From positions 1 through 39,240 of the forward strand of contig NZ_AOII01000109.1 in the NCBI RefSeq assembly GCF_000337615.1: DNA of 39,240 bases, read 5' to 3'. Below, piece after piece: positions 7,557-15,523 of this stretch (positions are counted from its first letter, which is position 1; every line of letters starts with the position of its first letter). Below the pieces are notes generated by a model. It had not been told where the DNA came from and made no database searches. It saw only the letters and a program-made list of their open reading frames with translations. This DNA is from Natrinema pallidum DSM 3751. GTDB taxonomy: Archaea; Halobacteriota; Halobacteria; Halobacteriales; Natrialbaceae. Made by a program: the position numbers and the translations under genes.

Positions 7557-8795
7557 ATGCCCGCGCCGATCGAAGTCGTGAGCGAGCCGGCAGTAACCCT
7601 CCAGTTGCTGGGCTGGGTACTTGCCGGCTCCCTACTGGGGTGTTGTAGCGGGCTCGTCCCCGGCGTGCACGCCAACAACTTCGCGTTCCTGCTGGCCGGG
7701 GCCGCGCCGTCGGTCCCCGCACCGCCGCTGTTCGTCGGCTGTGCGATGCTCGCGGCCGGCGTCGTCCACACCTTCTGTAACGCCGTCCCGGCGATGGCGC
7801 TCGGCGTTCCCGACGCGGAGATGGCCATGACCGCACTGCCGGGCCATCGGATGGTTCTCGAGGGGCGGGGGTACGAGGCCGTTCGGCTCTCCGCGCTCGG
7901 CAGCATCCTCGCCGTGATCGCGGCGGTTCCGCTGGCCGTTCCCGTCACCTGGGCCGTGACGGCCGTCTATCCGACGCTCCGGGCCCACCTGTCGCTCGTT
8001 CTCGCGACGGTCACAGTCGCGCTGATCGCCTCGGAGCCGACCTGGCGCAGCCGGTTCGGCGCGGTACTCTCGTTCGCGCTCGCGACCGGCCTCGGCGCGC
8101 TCACGCTAGATCTCGCCACCGACGCCCCGCTCGAGGCGGGCGGCACGCTCGCGCCCCTTTTCGCCGGCCTCTTCGGCGCGCCGGTGTTGATCGACGCGAT
8201 CCGGGGTAGCGGGATTCCGCGACAGGAGGACGACGGCGTACGGGCCTCGCGACCGTTCATCGGCGTCACCGCCGCCGCCGGCGCGCTTGCGGGTGCCGTG
8301 GTCGGCTATCTGCCCGGAATCACGGCGGCGATCGCCGCCGTCGGGGTGTTGGCGCTCGTCCCGAACGGAGCCAGCGACCGCGGCTACATCGTCGCGACCA
8401 GCGGCGTCGACACGTCGAACACGATCTTCGCGCTCTTCGCGCTGGTCGCGATCGGTCAGCCCCGGACCGGCGTCGTCGTCGCGTTCGAGCGCACGGCCGC
8501 GCCGCTCGAGTTACCGCTCCTGCTCGCCGGCGTCGTCCTCGCGGGGCTGATCGGGTTCGCGGTCGTAATCGTCGTCGGCGACGTCTATCTCGAGGTGGTC
8601 GGCCGGCTGGCCTACTGGAAGGTGTCGGTTGCCGTCCTCGCCGTCCTGCTCGCCCTGTCGTACCTGTTTACCGGCCCGGTCGGCATCGCGATCTTCGCCG
8701 CTGCGACCGCGATCGGACTGGTGCCGGTTCGGGTGCGGTGTCGCCGCGTCCACCTGATGGGCGTACTGATCGGACCGCTGATGCTCGGCCTCTGA
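7557..8795 (+). CDS. TctA-like (DUF112) tripartite tricarboxylate transporter permease homologue
   Basis: A 412-residue protein with about ten membrane helices. The first helices hold the glycine-rich GLVPGVHANNFAFLL motif, and the internal repeat copy is GYLPGITAAIAAVGVLAL. Both correspond to the duplicated PGxxxN/PG loops of TctA permeases that carry carboxylates with a periplasmic binding protein. Archaeal DUF112 members usually lack TctB and TctC neighbours, as here, so the substrate is unknown. TATA-like CATATAAAC at 7526-7534 lies about 27 nt before ATG 7557 and fixes the start. The gene is convergent with the BtpA-family gene, with 11 bases between. Confidence 0.82.
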   Translation: MPAPIEVVSEPAVTLQLLGWVLAGSLLGCCSGLVPGVHANNFAFLLAGAAPSVPAPPLFVGCAMLAAGVVHTFCNAVPAMALGVPDAEMAMTALPGHRMVLEGRGYEAVRLSALGSILAVIAAVPLAVPVTWAVTAVYPTLRAHLSLVLATVTVALIASEPTWRSRFGAVLSFALATGLGALTLDLATDAPLEAGGTLAPLFAGLFGAPVLIDAIRGSGIPRQEDDGVRASRPFIGVTAAAGALAGAVVGYLPGITAAIAAVGVLALVPNGASDRGYIVATSGVDTSNTIFALFALVAIGQPRTGVVVAFERTAAPLELPLLLAGVVLAGLIGFAVVIVVGDVYLEVVGRLAYWKVSVAVLAVLLALSYLFTGPVGIAIFAAATAIGLVPVRVRCRRVHLMGVLIGPLMLGL

Positions 8796-8806
8796 TCCGG
8801 TCGCCG

Positions 8807-9649
8807 TCAGTCGTCGCTGGAGGTGGCATCGCGAGCGGCCGCGACGAGCGCTTCGACGCGCTCCCGTGAGACCGGAGCGGTCGTCTCACCTCCGCGTTTG
8901 AGTGCGGTGCCGACGATGACGCCGTCCGCGTCCGCGCCGAAGCACTCACTGACCGTCTCGCTCGTCACGCCGCTCCCGACGAACACCGGAACCCGATCGT
9001 GACCCTGCTCCGCGAGCGCGTCGGTGACGCGTTCGATGTCCGCGAGGGAGGCTTCGACGCCGGTTCCGGCTCCGGAAACGATGACGCCGTCGGCCGCGCC
9101 GCGCTCGACCGTCTCGAGGGCCGTTCGCTCGATATCCCGCCGTCCCATCGGCGTCGCGTGCTTGACGTGGACATCCGCGAGGATGTCCACATCGGCCCCG
9201 ATCCGATCACGAAGTCGGAGCGTCTCGTGGGCCCGGCCCTCGACGAGACCCTGATCGGTCGCCGCGGTGCCCACGTGGACGTTGACCCGGACGAACGCGG
9301 CGTCGGCGGCCGCCGCGATCGACAGCGCGGCGCGGGCGTCGTTGCGGAGCACGTTGATTCCAACCGGCACGTCGACGGCGTCGGTCAGTGCCGTCGCGAC
9401 GGCCGTCATCTCCGCGACGACGTGTTTCGGAACGTCATCGGGGTGGAACGGCGCGTCGCCGAAGTTCTCGAGGACGATGCCGTCGACGCCGCCCGCCTCG
9501 AGCCGGGTGGCATCCTCGAGTGCGCGGGTTCGGACGGTCCGGCGATCGCCGTCGAAGGCCGGTGCGCCGGGGAGCGGCGGGAGGTGAACCATGCCGATGA
9601 CGGGGTGGTCGGCGTCGAATCGCTCCGGAAGTGCTGTGGCCGTGGCCAT
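8807..9649 (-). CDS. BtpA/SgcQ family protein
   Basis: A 280-residue TIM-barrel-like protein with the family signatures IGMVHLPPLPGAP at the N-terminus, GGVDGIVLENFGDAPF, VPVGINVLRND, ADVHVKHA and the C-terminal phosphate-binding-like GADGVIVGTALKRGG. BtpA was named for photosystem I accumulation in cyanobacteria. SgcQ is a putative nucleosidase or sugar-metabolism protein; the reaction is not established. In haloarchaea such genes often lie beside kinases, but none is present here. The neighbours are the TctA-like permease and an OYE-type reductase. Confidence 0.85.
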   Translation of the reverse strand: MATATALPERFDADHPVIGMVHLPPLPGAPAFDGDRRTVRTRALEDATRLEAGGVDGIVLENFGDAPFHPDDVPKHVVAEMTAVATALTDAVDVPVGINVLRNDARAALSIAAAADAAFVRVNVHVGTAATDQGLVEGRAHETLRLRDRIGADVDILADVHVKHATPMGRRDIERTALETVERGAADGVIVSGAGTGVEASLADIERVTDALAEQGHDRVPVFVGSGVTSETVSECFGADADGVIVGTALKRGGETTAPVSRERVEALVAAARDATSSDD

Positions 9650-9779
9650 ATCGGTGGTGGGAGCGAGCCGGATAAATGAGTGCGGATCGCTCCACCGGCA
9701 GAGACACGTTGTACGGACGATCCGGCAAGCCCCGCTCCCTCCACGGCTGTTTTTTCCGCAGCGCGGTAACGTTCCGGCG

Positions 9780-10898
9780 ATGGCAGACGTACTCTCTCCG
9801 TTATCGTTGCGCGACCGCGAGGCGGAAAACCGGATCGCCGTCTCGCCGATGTGTCAGTATTCGTGTGAGCGCGACGGGCTCGCGACCGAGTGGCACCGCG
9901 TCCACCTCGGGAGTCGGGCCGTCGGCGGTGCCGGCATCGTCATGACCGAGGCCACGGCCGTCGAGCCGGCCGGCCGCATCACGCCCTACGACTTGGGGAT
10001 CTGGAGCGACGAACACGCGGCCGCGCTCGAGCCGATCACCGAGTTCATCCGCGAGCAGGGCGGGCTGCCCGGCATCCAACTCGCCCACGCGGGTCACAAG
10101 GCCAGCAAGGAACGGCCCTGGGAGGGCCACGTCCCGATCCAGCCCGACGGGACCGATCCCAACGGCGCGTCCGGTTGGGAAGTCCTCTCGCCGTCCCCCG
10201 ACGCCTACCCGCCGTTCGACGGCGACCGGCCGGCGATGCGGAAGGCCGACCAGGACGATATCGAGGGCGTCATCGAGGCCTATCGCGCGGCGGCCGAACG
10301 GTCGCTCGAGGCCGGCTTCGAGATCGCGGAGATCCACGCGGCCCACGGCTACCTGCTCCACGAGTTCCTTTCGCCGGTCACGAACACCCGCGAGGACGAC
10401 TACGGCGGCAGCTTCGAGAATCGAACGCGACTGGTCCGCGAGGTCGTCGCAGCCGTCCGCGAGGTCTGGCCGGACGATAAGCCGGTCTTCGTCCGCATCT
10501 CCGGCACGGACTGGCTCGACGACCGCGAATCGTGGGACATCGAGCAGTCGGTCCGACTGGCGAACGACTTCGCCGATCTCGGCGTCGATCTGGTTGACGT
10601 GAGTTCGGGCGCGCTCCACCCCGAACAGTCGATTTCGGGCGGCCCGAACTTCCAGGTGCCGCTGGCAGAGCGGGTCCGTGAGGAAGCAGATGTCGCCGTC
10701 GGTGCGGTCGGCGGTGTCACCGAACCGGAACAGGCAGACGCGCTGGTCCGCAACGGCCGCGCCGACCTCGTGCTCGTGGGCCGGGAGTTCCTGCGCGATC
10801 CGTACTTCGGCCTCCGCGCAGCCGACGACCTCGAGCGTGACCCGGACGCGGCCGCGAACGCGTGGCCGGCCCAGTACCGGCGCGCGGCGAAGCGGTAA
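9780..10898 (+). CDS. NADH:flavin oxidoreductase, Old Yellow Enzyme family (YqjM-like)
   Basis: A 372-residue FMN-dependent ene-reductase candidate. The YqjM-class marks are SPMCQYS near residue 22-28 (the Cys tuning FMN and the following Tyr), QLAHAGHKAS, and the paired substrate histidines in EIHAAHGYLLHEFLSP. DDYGGSFENRTR, the C-terminal AVGGVTEPEQA and the FMN-phosphate loop DLVLVGREFLRDPYF follow. Enzymes of this class reduce activated C=C bonds with NAD(P)H; the physiological substrate is unknown. Start 9780 is chosen because a T-run (about 9749-9755) lies 28 nt upstream and the conserved N-terminus begins there. Confidence 0.92.
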   Translation: MADVLSPLSLRDREAENRIAVSPMCQYSCERDGLATEWHRVHLGSRAVGGAGIVMTEATAVEPAGRITPYDLGIWSDEHAAALEPITEFIREQGGLPGIQLAHAGHKASKERPWEGHVPIQPDGTDPNGASGWEVLSPSPDAYPPFDGDRPAMRKADQDDIEGVIEAYRAAAERSLEAGFEIAEIHAAHGYLLHEFLSPVTNTREDDYGGSFENRTRLVREVVAAVREVWPDDKPVFVRISGTDWLDDRESWDIEQSVRLANDFADLGVDLVDVSSGALHPEQSISGGPNFQVPLAERVREEADVAVGAVGGVTEPEQADALVRNGRADLVLVGREFLRDPYFGLRAADDLERDPDAAANAWPAQYRRAAKR

Positions 10899-10949
10899 CG
10901 CGGTCGACTCGGCTGCGGGTTCGAACCGGTCCGGAGGATGGGACGCGAG

Positions 10950-11738
10950 TTACGCGCCGTCGAATCCGTCCAGCCATCCGGTGACCGAGGACTGCAACGC
11001 GCCCGTCGTCGTCCCGATATTCAGGAGTTGATAGCCGTTCGCGGCCTTTTCGTTGACATCGTCCATGCCGAAGCCGAGTCCGCCCACCGGGACGTCCGCC
11101 TCGACGGCGGCCGACCGGATCGTCTCGACGGCTTCCTCGACCTCCGGATGATCGAACTCGCCGGGATGGCCCAGCGAGACCGAGAGATCGAGCGGGCCGA
11201 TGAAGACGAAGCCGAGTTCGGGGACCGCGAGGATATCGTCGAGTTCGTCGAGCGCAGACTGCGTCTCGACCGTGACCCCGACGACGGCCGACTCGTCCTC
11301 GCTGGTCACGTACTCGTCGGTCAGCCCCCAGCGGCCGGCACGCGGGTTCGCCATGCCCCGGCGGCCGGGTTCGCCGTCGTACTCGAACCGACCGGCCCGA
11401 ACCGCCGCCCTGAGTTCCTCGGCGCTACCGACTCGCGGGAGGAAGACGTTCCGAACGCCAGCGTCGAGGGCTTTCCGCACCAGCGACGGATCGGTATCGG
11501 GGAGTCGCACCAACAGCTCCGTCTCGGTGCCGTCCACTGCGCGCAGCAGTTCCTCCAGCCGGCCCGCGTCCCGCGGACTCGGGCCGCCGTGCTCGAGGTC
11601 GATCCAGACGAAATCGACGCCCAGCGCCGCGTAGAGTTCGACGACCGTCGGACTGTACGTGTTCTCGAGGACGCCAAGCGCCACGTCGCCGGACGCGAGC
11701 GTCTCGCGGAGCGCGTTACCGCGCGGTGGCTGACTCAT
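10950..11738 (-). CDS. HpcH/HpaI family aldolase (2-keto-3-deoxy acid aldolase type)
   Basis: A 262-residue class II aldolase homologue. Seen motifs are FVWIDLEHGGPS (the Glu/His region near residue 45-55), ELLVRLPDTD, GVRNVFLPRVGSAEE, the MANPRAGRWG loop, VVGVTVETQSALDELD (metal-binding Glu) and FIGPLDLSVSLG (metal-binding Asp). The family cleaves 2-keto-3-deoxy acids such as those of homoprotocatechuate catabolism; the actual substrate here is unknown. ATG 11738 is preferred over 11753 because a TATA-like ACTTTAGTC (about 11764-11772) is at leaderless distance. It is convergent with the OYE gene. Confidence 0.9.
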   Translation of the reverse strand: MSQPPRGNALRETLASGDVALGVLENTYSPTVVELYAALGVDFVWIDLEHGGPSPRDAGRLEELLRAVDGTETELLVRLPDTDPSLVRKALDAGVRNVFLPRVGSAEELRAAVRAGRFEYDGEPGRRGMANPRAGRWGLTDEYVTSEDESAVVGVTVETQSALDELDDILAVPELGFVFIGPLDLSVSLGHPGEFDHPEVEEAVETIRSAAVEADVPVGGLGFGMDDVNEKAANGYQLLNIGTTTGALQSSVTGWLDGFDGA

Positions 11739-11834
11739 ACGGCCGAAAGTCACGCTCGCCTGCGACTAAAGTCTGCGGCCAGCGGCGTTCCCGGCCTGAA
11801 CCGAAGGGATCGAAAACAACCGCGGACGGGCACG

Positions 11835-12398
11835 TCAGTCGTCCGTCCACTTGATCGAACAGCCACGGGAGGGCTGCCACTCGAGGTCGACCGACGCACC
11901 GGCGAGGACGGCGTCGATCGCCTCGCGGATGTGGTACCGGCTCGGCTCGTCGTCGGGGTTGAGAGCGTCGTCGAGACGGCCGTGGTAGACCAGTTCGAAC
12001 TCGTCGTCGTCACGAGCGAAGAGGAACGGATCGGGCGTGCAGACCGCACCGTAGGCGCGGGCGACGTCCTGACTCTCGTCGCGGAGATAGGCGTCGTACT
12101 CGATTGTCCCCTCGTCGACGTACTCCCGCATCTGCTCGACGGAGTCGTCAGGGTACTCCGCGGCGTCGTTGGGATTGATCCCGACGACCGAGACGTCGTC
12201 GTACTCGTCGGCCAGTTCGTTCAGCAAGTCAAATTTCGCCTGCGCGTACGGACAGTGATTGCACGTGAACACGAGCAACAGCGCCTCGTCGTCGGCGAAG
12301 CTCTCGAGCGAGTGCGTCTCGCCGTCGACGCCCTCGAGTTCGAACTCTGGAGCGGGGTCGCCGGCGTCGAGTTCCGACTCGGACTCTGTGAGGACCAT
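11835..12398 (-). CDS. Thioredoxin-fold AhpC/TSA-like (PRX-like) protein
   Basis: A 187-residue cytoplasmic protein. The N-terminus DPAPEFELEGVDGE and LLLVFTCNHCPYAQA carry the thioredoxin-fold redox motif CNHC (CxxC) with a following CP-Y. VVGINPND and the conserved AVCTPDPFLF (cis-Pro loop with a third Cys) follow. The C-terminal GCSIKW ending is typical of this peroxiredoxin-like subfamily found in archaea and bacteria. A thiol-reductase or peroxidase role is expected; the partner is unknown. Start 12398 is supported by TATA-like GATTAAGGC about 27-33 nt upstream. Confidence 0.88.
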   Translation of the reverse strand: MVLTESESELDAGDPAPEFELEGVDGETHSLESFADDEALLLVFTCNHCPYAQAKFDLLNELADEYDDVSVVGINPNDAAEYPDDSVEQMREYVDEGTIEYDAYLRDESQDVARAYGAVCTPDPFLFARDDDEFELVYHGRLDDALNPDDEPSRYHIREAIDAVLAGASVDLEWQPSRGCSIKWTDD

Positions 12399-12491
12399 GT
12401 CCGACCGTTCGGCTCGTGCGGCCTTAATCGTCACGTTCGGGGGAGTCGGGTTCCACAGGCGGTCCACGACGCGCGGCCGCTGGCACCCCGC

Positions 12492-12716
12492 CTATCCGAA
12501 CAGTTCCGCGACCGCCAGACGTATCCCGGGAACGACCAGCAGGGCGATCCCACCGACGAGCAGGGCGAGCGGGACGACCAGGGTGATGTCGGTCAGCAGC
12601 CAGAGTCCGAGACCGCCAAGGATCGCCAGCAGGCCCACCAGCCGGAGCAGCCAGACGAACAACCCCTCGAGTTCCGAATCGGCGACGACGTCGGCGAGTT
12701 CGAGTACCTCATCCAT
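12492..12716 (-). CDS. Small two-helix membrane protein
   Basis: A 74-residue protein, MDEVLELADVVADSELEG..., with two hydrophobic helices (about residues 20-38 and 44-64) and a short tail ending AVAELFG. TATA-like ATTAAATG (about 12744-12751) lies about 30 nt upstream of ATG 12716. I do not recognise a family with a known function. The gene is divergent from the acidic protein at 12834 and 93 bases from the thioredoxin-like start, so it may be monocistronic. Confidence 0.7.
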   Translation of the reverse strand: MDEVLELADVVADSELEGLFVWLLRLVGLLAILGGLGLWLLTDITLVVPLALLVGGIALLVVPGIRLAVAELFG

Positions 12717-12833
12717 GGGTGTCCGAAACTGGCCGATAGGAACATTTAATCCTACTGATAGATATCGCGAGTCGAGCCCTCGCGTTCCCCGTGACGACCT
12801 ACATATTTGTACCCCCGGCCGCATCGACTGGGT

Positions 12834-13445
12834 ATGAAGACGCTCGAGGTCACCGACGAGCAGTACGCGTTCATTCAGCACCTCCGCGAGGAGATTTCCG
12901 AATCGGTCGTCGGCAAGTACGGGTTCGTCCGCGAACAGGACGCCGTCCAGTTTCTGATCGACAACCTCGACGAGGAAATCGAAATCGACGCCGACGAGTT
13001 CGAATCCTCGGCGACCGACGACGTTTCGGCGTCCGTCGGCGCGGCCATCGACGGGAGGAACGATCCGAACGACCTCGAGACGGTCTCCTACGACGAAGGC
13101 GACGCCGCTGACCCGCCGGCCGACGCGGGAGACGCCGACGGCTCGAGCGAGACGACCCCGACCGACGACGCGGACGAGACCGGAACTGAATCGGACGACG
13201 GCGAAGCCGACCCGGACGCCGACGACGGCGATGAGGACGCGAGCGCCGACACCGACGGCGACGGCTCGGCCGACGACGACGACATGTTAGACGAGATGAT
13301 GAGCCTGCTCGAGACCCACGACGACAAGTGGGCGGAGTCCGACGCGGCGGATTTCCGGTACACCGTCGACCTCCCCGACGGCTCGAGCGAACAGGTCCAG
13401 ACGAAAGACGACGTGCGGGCGTTGCTGTTCAAGAATTATCGCTGA
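12834..13445 (+). CDS. Conserved acidic haloarchaeal protein of unknown function
   Basis: A 203-residue protein in three parts. The N-terminal 55 residues (MKTLEVTDEQYAFIQHLREE, then VREQDAVQFLIDNL) look like a small helical, ribbon-helix-helix-like domain. A middle segment of about 85 residues is almost wholly Asp, Glu, Ala, Gly and Thr and probably disordered. The C-terminal domain holds MLDEMMSLLETHDDKWAE and a short beta region ending ALLFKNYR. TATA-like CATATTTG (12802-12809) is spaced for a leaderless start at 12834. A nucleic-acid-binding role is only suggested by the N-terminus. Confidence 0.75.
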   Translation: MKTLEVTDEQYAFIQHLREEISESVVGKYGFVREQDAVQFLIDNLDEEIEIDADEFESSATDDVSASVGAAIDGRNDPNDLETVSYDEGDAADPPADAGDADGSSETTPTDDADETGTESDDGEADPDADDGDEDASADTDGDGSADDDDMLDEMMSLLETHDDKWAESDAADFRYTVDLPDGSSEQVQTKDDVRALLFKNYR

Positions 13446-13625
13446 TACAGCCGGGACAGCGCCGTCTCGCCGGGTTCCGTCGCCGCAGCCGACGAGATCG
13501 TCGGTATCGTGACGCGAGTCAGGTGAGCGGCCGCTCGAGTGTGGGCCTGCGACGGAGCGCCCTCGTATCGCGTTCCGAGAACCGATCTCGCTCACGGGAC
13601 TGCCGTCGGTCGTCAGTGCGTGCGG

Positions 13626-14780
13626 TCAGATCGCTCCGTTGATGATGTTCGCGACTTCCTGTCGATCGAATAGATGTTCGTCGCCGGTCACATCGCCGAA
13701 CTCTTCTGGGAACAGTTGCTTCGCTGCTCGTTCCGTCAGGAAGAGGTTGTGAATCGGGCCCTGGTTGAGGTAACCGCCGCGATACACGCGCCCGTTCTGT
13801 ACGGCAGTGAGTTCACTCCCGACGGGATGGCGCTGCATATAGTCGAGAACCGTGTCACGGAAGTCCGTCGCGGACTTCCGCTCGTGGCCGCGGATGAGGA
13901 TCACATCAGGGTCGATCTCGAGCAGGTTCTCGTAATCGAGTTTTCCCCGGTTCGTGGTGCTGAGATTCTCGGTTCCCGTCCCCGCCAGCGCGTCGTGGAT
14001 ACCGAGGTCCCGCCATTGTTTCTTGCTCGTCCCCTCGTCGTCGAGCCGGTACGGCGAGAACGCCTCCGGCTCTTCGGCACCCTCGAACGTGAGGAAGACG
14101 GACGGGCGGTCGTCGGCCGGTGGGAGCCGCTCCTGCACCGACGCGATGAATGCGGTGTGGAGTTCGCGAAACGCCTCGTAGCGATCACGCTGTTGGAACA
14201 CTGCCGCTACTTTCTCGAAAGCCTCGTACAACGTGTAGTAGCGGTAGTCGTGCCATTCGTCCGATCGACGGAAGATCAGGTTGCCGACGAACGGCGCGAC
14301 CATCGACGTGATTTCGTCGATATCCGCATCGTCCCACCCGAACCAGTTGATGAGCATCTGTGGATCGTACAGGTGCACGTCGCTGTCGAGTTCGTAGAAC
14401 TCCTCTTTGGTCCGAACCTCCGGATAGGACTCGAGGATATCTCGATCGACTGTGACTCCGGGGAGTTCGTCGTACACGTAGGTGTAGTACCGGTTCGCTC
14501 CGCCGAGCCCCGCTAATCCATCAGCTTGCCCCAGTGCGACGGCCATATCCGCGTATCCGCCGTCGTACGCGACCCAGCGCTCGGGTACCGTCTCGAAGGT
14601 GACGCTTCCCATCGGTTCCATCGACACCGAGTACGAGGCGTTCCCACTCGTCTCGCCCTGCTTGCTCTGGTCGGCCAACTCTGAACAGCCGGCGAGGGCA
14701 ACGCCGGCCGCGAGCGTTGTGCCGTATTTTAGCGTGTCTCTGCGTGTCGGTACATCGTGTGTTGTCTCATCTACCCCCAT
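13626..14780 (-). CDS. Fe(III)-siderophore type ABC transporter substrate-binding lipoprotein
   Basis: A 384-residue secreted protein with a Tat lipobox signal: TRRDTLKYG, a hydrophobic stretch and LAGC near residue 32-35. The mature part has the helical-backbone layout of TroA/FepB-type binding proteins: VPERWVAYDGGYADMAVALG, a middle helical region, and LLEIDPDVILIRGHE near the C-terminus. Expected ligands are ferric siderophores or related chelates. No permease or ATPase gene is in the window. ATG 14780 is chosen because the Tat motif follows and TATA-like GTTTATCG lies 27 nt upstream. The promoter is covered by a DtxR-like palindrome, so repression by iron is likely. Confidence 0.85.
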   Translation of the reverse strand: MGVDETTHDVPTRRDTLKYGTTLAAGVALAGCSELADQSKQGETSGNASYSVSMEPMGSVTFETVPERWVAYDGGYADMAVALGQADGLAGLGGANRYYTYVYDELPGVTVDRDILESYPEVRTKEEFYELDSDVHLYDPQMLINWFGWDDADIDEITSMVAPFVGNLIFRRSDEWHDYRYYTLYEAFEKVAAVFQQRDRYEAFRELHTAFIASVQERLPPADDRPSVFLTFEGAEEPEAFSPYRLDDEGTSKKQWRDLGIHDALAGTGTENLSTTNRGKLDYENLLEIDPDVILIRGHERKSATDFRDTVLDYMQRHPVGSELTAVQNGRVYRGGYLNQGPIHNLFLTERAAKQLFPEEFGDVTGDEHLFDRQEVANIINGAI

Positions 14781-14782
14781 GA

Positions 14783-14800
14783 TTTTAGGCCGGCCTAAAA
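14783..14800. promoter_or_regulatory. DtxR/SirR-like operator, 18-bp perfect palindrome
   Basis: TTTTAGGCCGGCCTAAAA is a perfect palindrome. It starts 2 nt before ATG 14780 on the minus strand and lies between the TATA element (about 14805-14812) and the start codon, where a bound repressor would block initiation. The TTAGGC...GCCTAA form matches the known class of DtxR-type metalloregulator sites. The identity of the regulator is inference. Confidence 0.75.
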
Positions 14801-14820
14801 CACGATAAACGCTCCGGTTA

Positions 14821-14834
14821 TTAGGCAAGTCTAA
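14821..14834. promoter_or_regulatory. Second, imperfect DtxR-like box
   Basis: TTAGGCAAGTCTAA has the same half-sites as the operator at 14783-14800, with one mismatched pair. It lies just upstream of the TATA element of the binding-protein gene. Two boxes bracketing a promoter are common for DtxR-family control. Its last six bases belong to the left arm of the 23-bp inverted repeat. Confidence 0.5.
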
Positions 14835-15006
14835 CGTTGTTCGGCCGGCGGAACCACGGGGCGTCTCGAGGAGACTGGGTATCGTACCGGTTTCACCGGC
14901 TTGACAGCCCACAGCGTCGCGTACGGACCGTCCATCGCGAGCACCTCGTCGTGGGTCCCGTACTCGACGACCGTCCCCACGGGCCGCCGGCCGAACAACG
15001 TTAGAC
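14829..15006. repeat. Perfect 23-bp inverted repeat enclosing a 132-bp segment
   Basis: Bases 14829-14851 and 14984-15006 are exact reverse complements over 23 bp (left arm begins GTCTAACGTTGTTCGG). The identity stops abruptly at both ends of each arm. The enclosed segment reads on the minus strand as the tail of an ABC exporter. The left arm abuts the DtxR-like box and the right arm abuts the TATA element of the Lrp gene. A MITE-like element, or a scar of an inversion or duplication, could produce this; no target-site duplication was identified. Confidence 0.85.
14831..14981 (-). pseudogene. Orphan C-terminal tail of an ABC exporter (ATPase end)
   Basis: On the minus strand the segment reads GTVVEYGTHDEVLAMDG, then PYATLWAV, before a divergent tail ending in TAG at 14831-14833. 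The pattern GxVVExGTHxELLxxxGxYAxLW is the conserved end of MsbA-like ABC exporter ATPase domains, after the H-loop. No Walker A, signature or Walker B motif exists here, so only a fragment survives, inside the 23-bp inverted repeat. It may be left over from an iron or siderophore transport cluster next to the binding-protein gene. Confidence 0.5.
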
Positions 15007-15035
15007 CTTTACACACGCTCGCGTTTGCACGCTGT

Positions 15036-15521
15036 ATGAGCGAACGCGAGGTGCTCGAGTTGCTTCGTGAGAACGCGCGGTACTCCACGGCGGATATCGC
15101 GCGAATGACCGACCTTGAGGAACACGAGGTCGAGGCGACGGTCGAGGAACTCGAGGCGACGGACGTCGTCCGGGGCTACCAGGCGGTCGTCGACTGGGAC
15201 AAACTGGAAGACGAGCGCGTCCGCGCCGAAGTCGAGTTGAACGTCACGCTCGACCGCGAGACGAGCTACGACGACATCGCGGAGCGCCTCGCACGGTTCC
15301 CGGAGGTCAAAGCCCTGCGGCTGATCAGCGGCGACTACGACTTCGACATGGAGGTCGAGGGCGACTCCATCCGCGAGGTCTCGCAGTTCATCAGCGAAAA
15401 GGTCGCACCCGTCCCCGAGATTACCCAGACGGTCACCCACTACGTGATGGCCTCCTACAAGGAGAACGGGATCGAACTCGGCGACGGCGAGGGGGACGAC
15501 CGCCTCTCGTTCTCACCCTGA
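15036..15521 (+). CDS. Lrp/AsnC family transcriptional regulator
   Basis: A 161-residue regulator. The N-terminal winged helix spans about residues 1-55 (EVLELLRENARYSTADIARMT with the recognition helix at EEHEVEATVEELE). The C-terminal RAM/AsnC effector domain carries FPEVKALRLISGDYDFDMEVEG, including the conserved SGDYDF ligand loop. TTTACAC (about 15008-15014) lies 22-28 nt before ATG 15036, consistent with a leaderless start. It ends two bases before the aminotransferase start, so both form an operon and the regulator probably senses an amino acid handled by that enzyme. Confidence 0.92.
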   Translation: MSEREVLELLRENARYSTADIARMTDLEEHEVEATVEELEATDVVRGYQAVVDWDKLEDERVRAEVELNVTLDRETSYDDIAERLARFPEVKALRLISGDYDFDMEVEGDSIREVSQFISEKVAPVPEITQTVTHYVMASYKENGIELGDGEGDDRLSFSP

Positions 15522-15523
15522 CC

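Noticed and set aside
10938-12749. 603-codon plus-strand open frame
   Set aside because: It lies opposite three recognisable genes (HpaI aldolase, thioredoxin-like, small membrane protein), so it is an antisense shadow.
13446-13625. Gap between the acidic protein and the binding protein gene as a hidden small gene or RNA
   Set aside because: Open frames here are short and antisense-like, with no promoter element or conserved motif.
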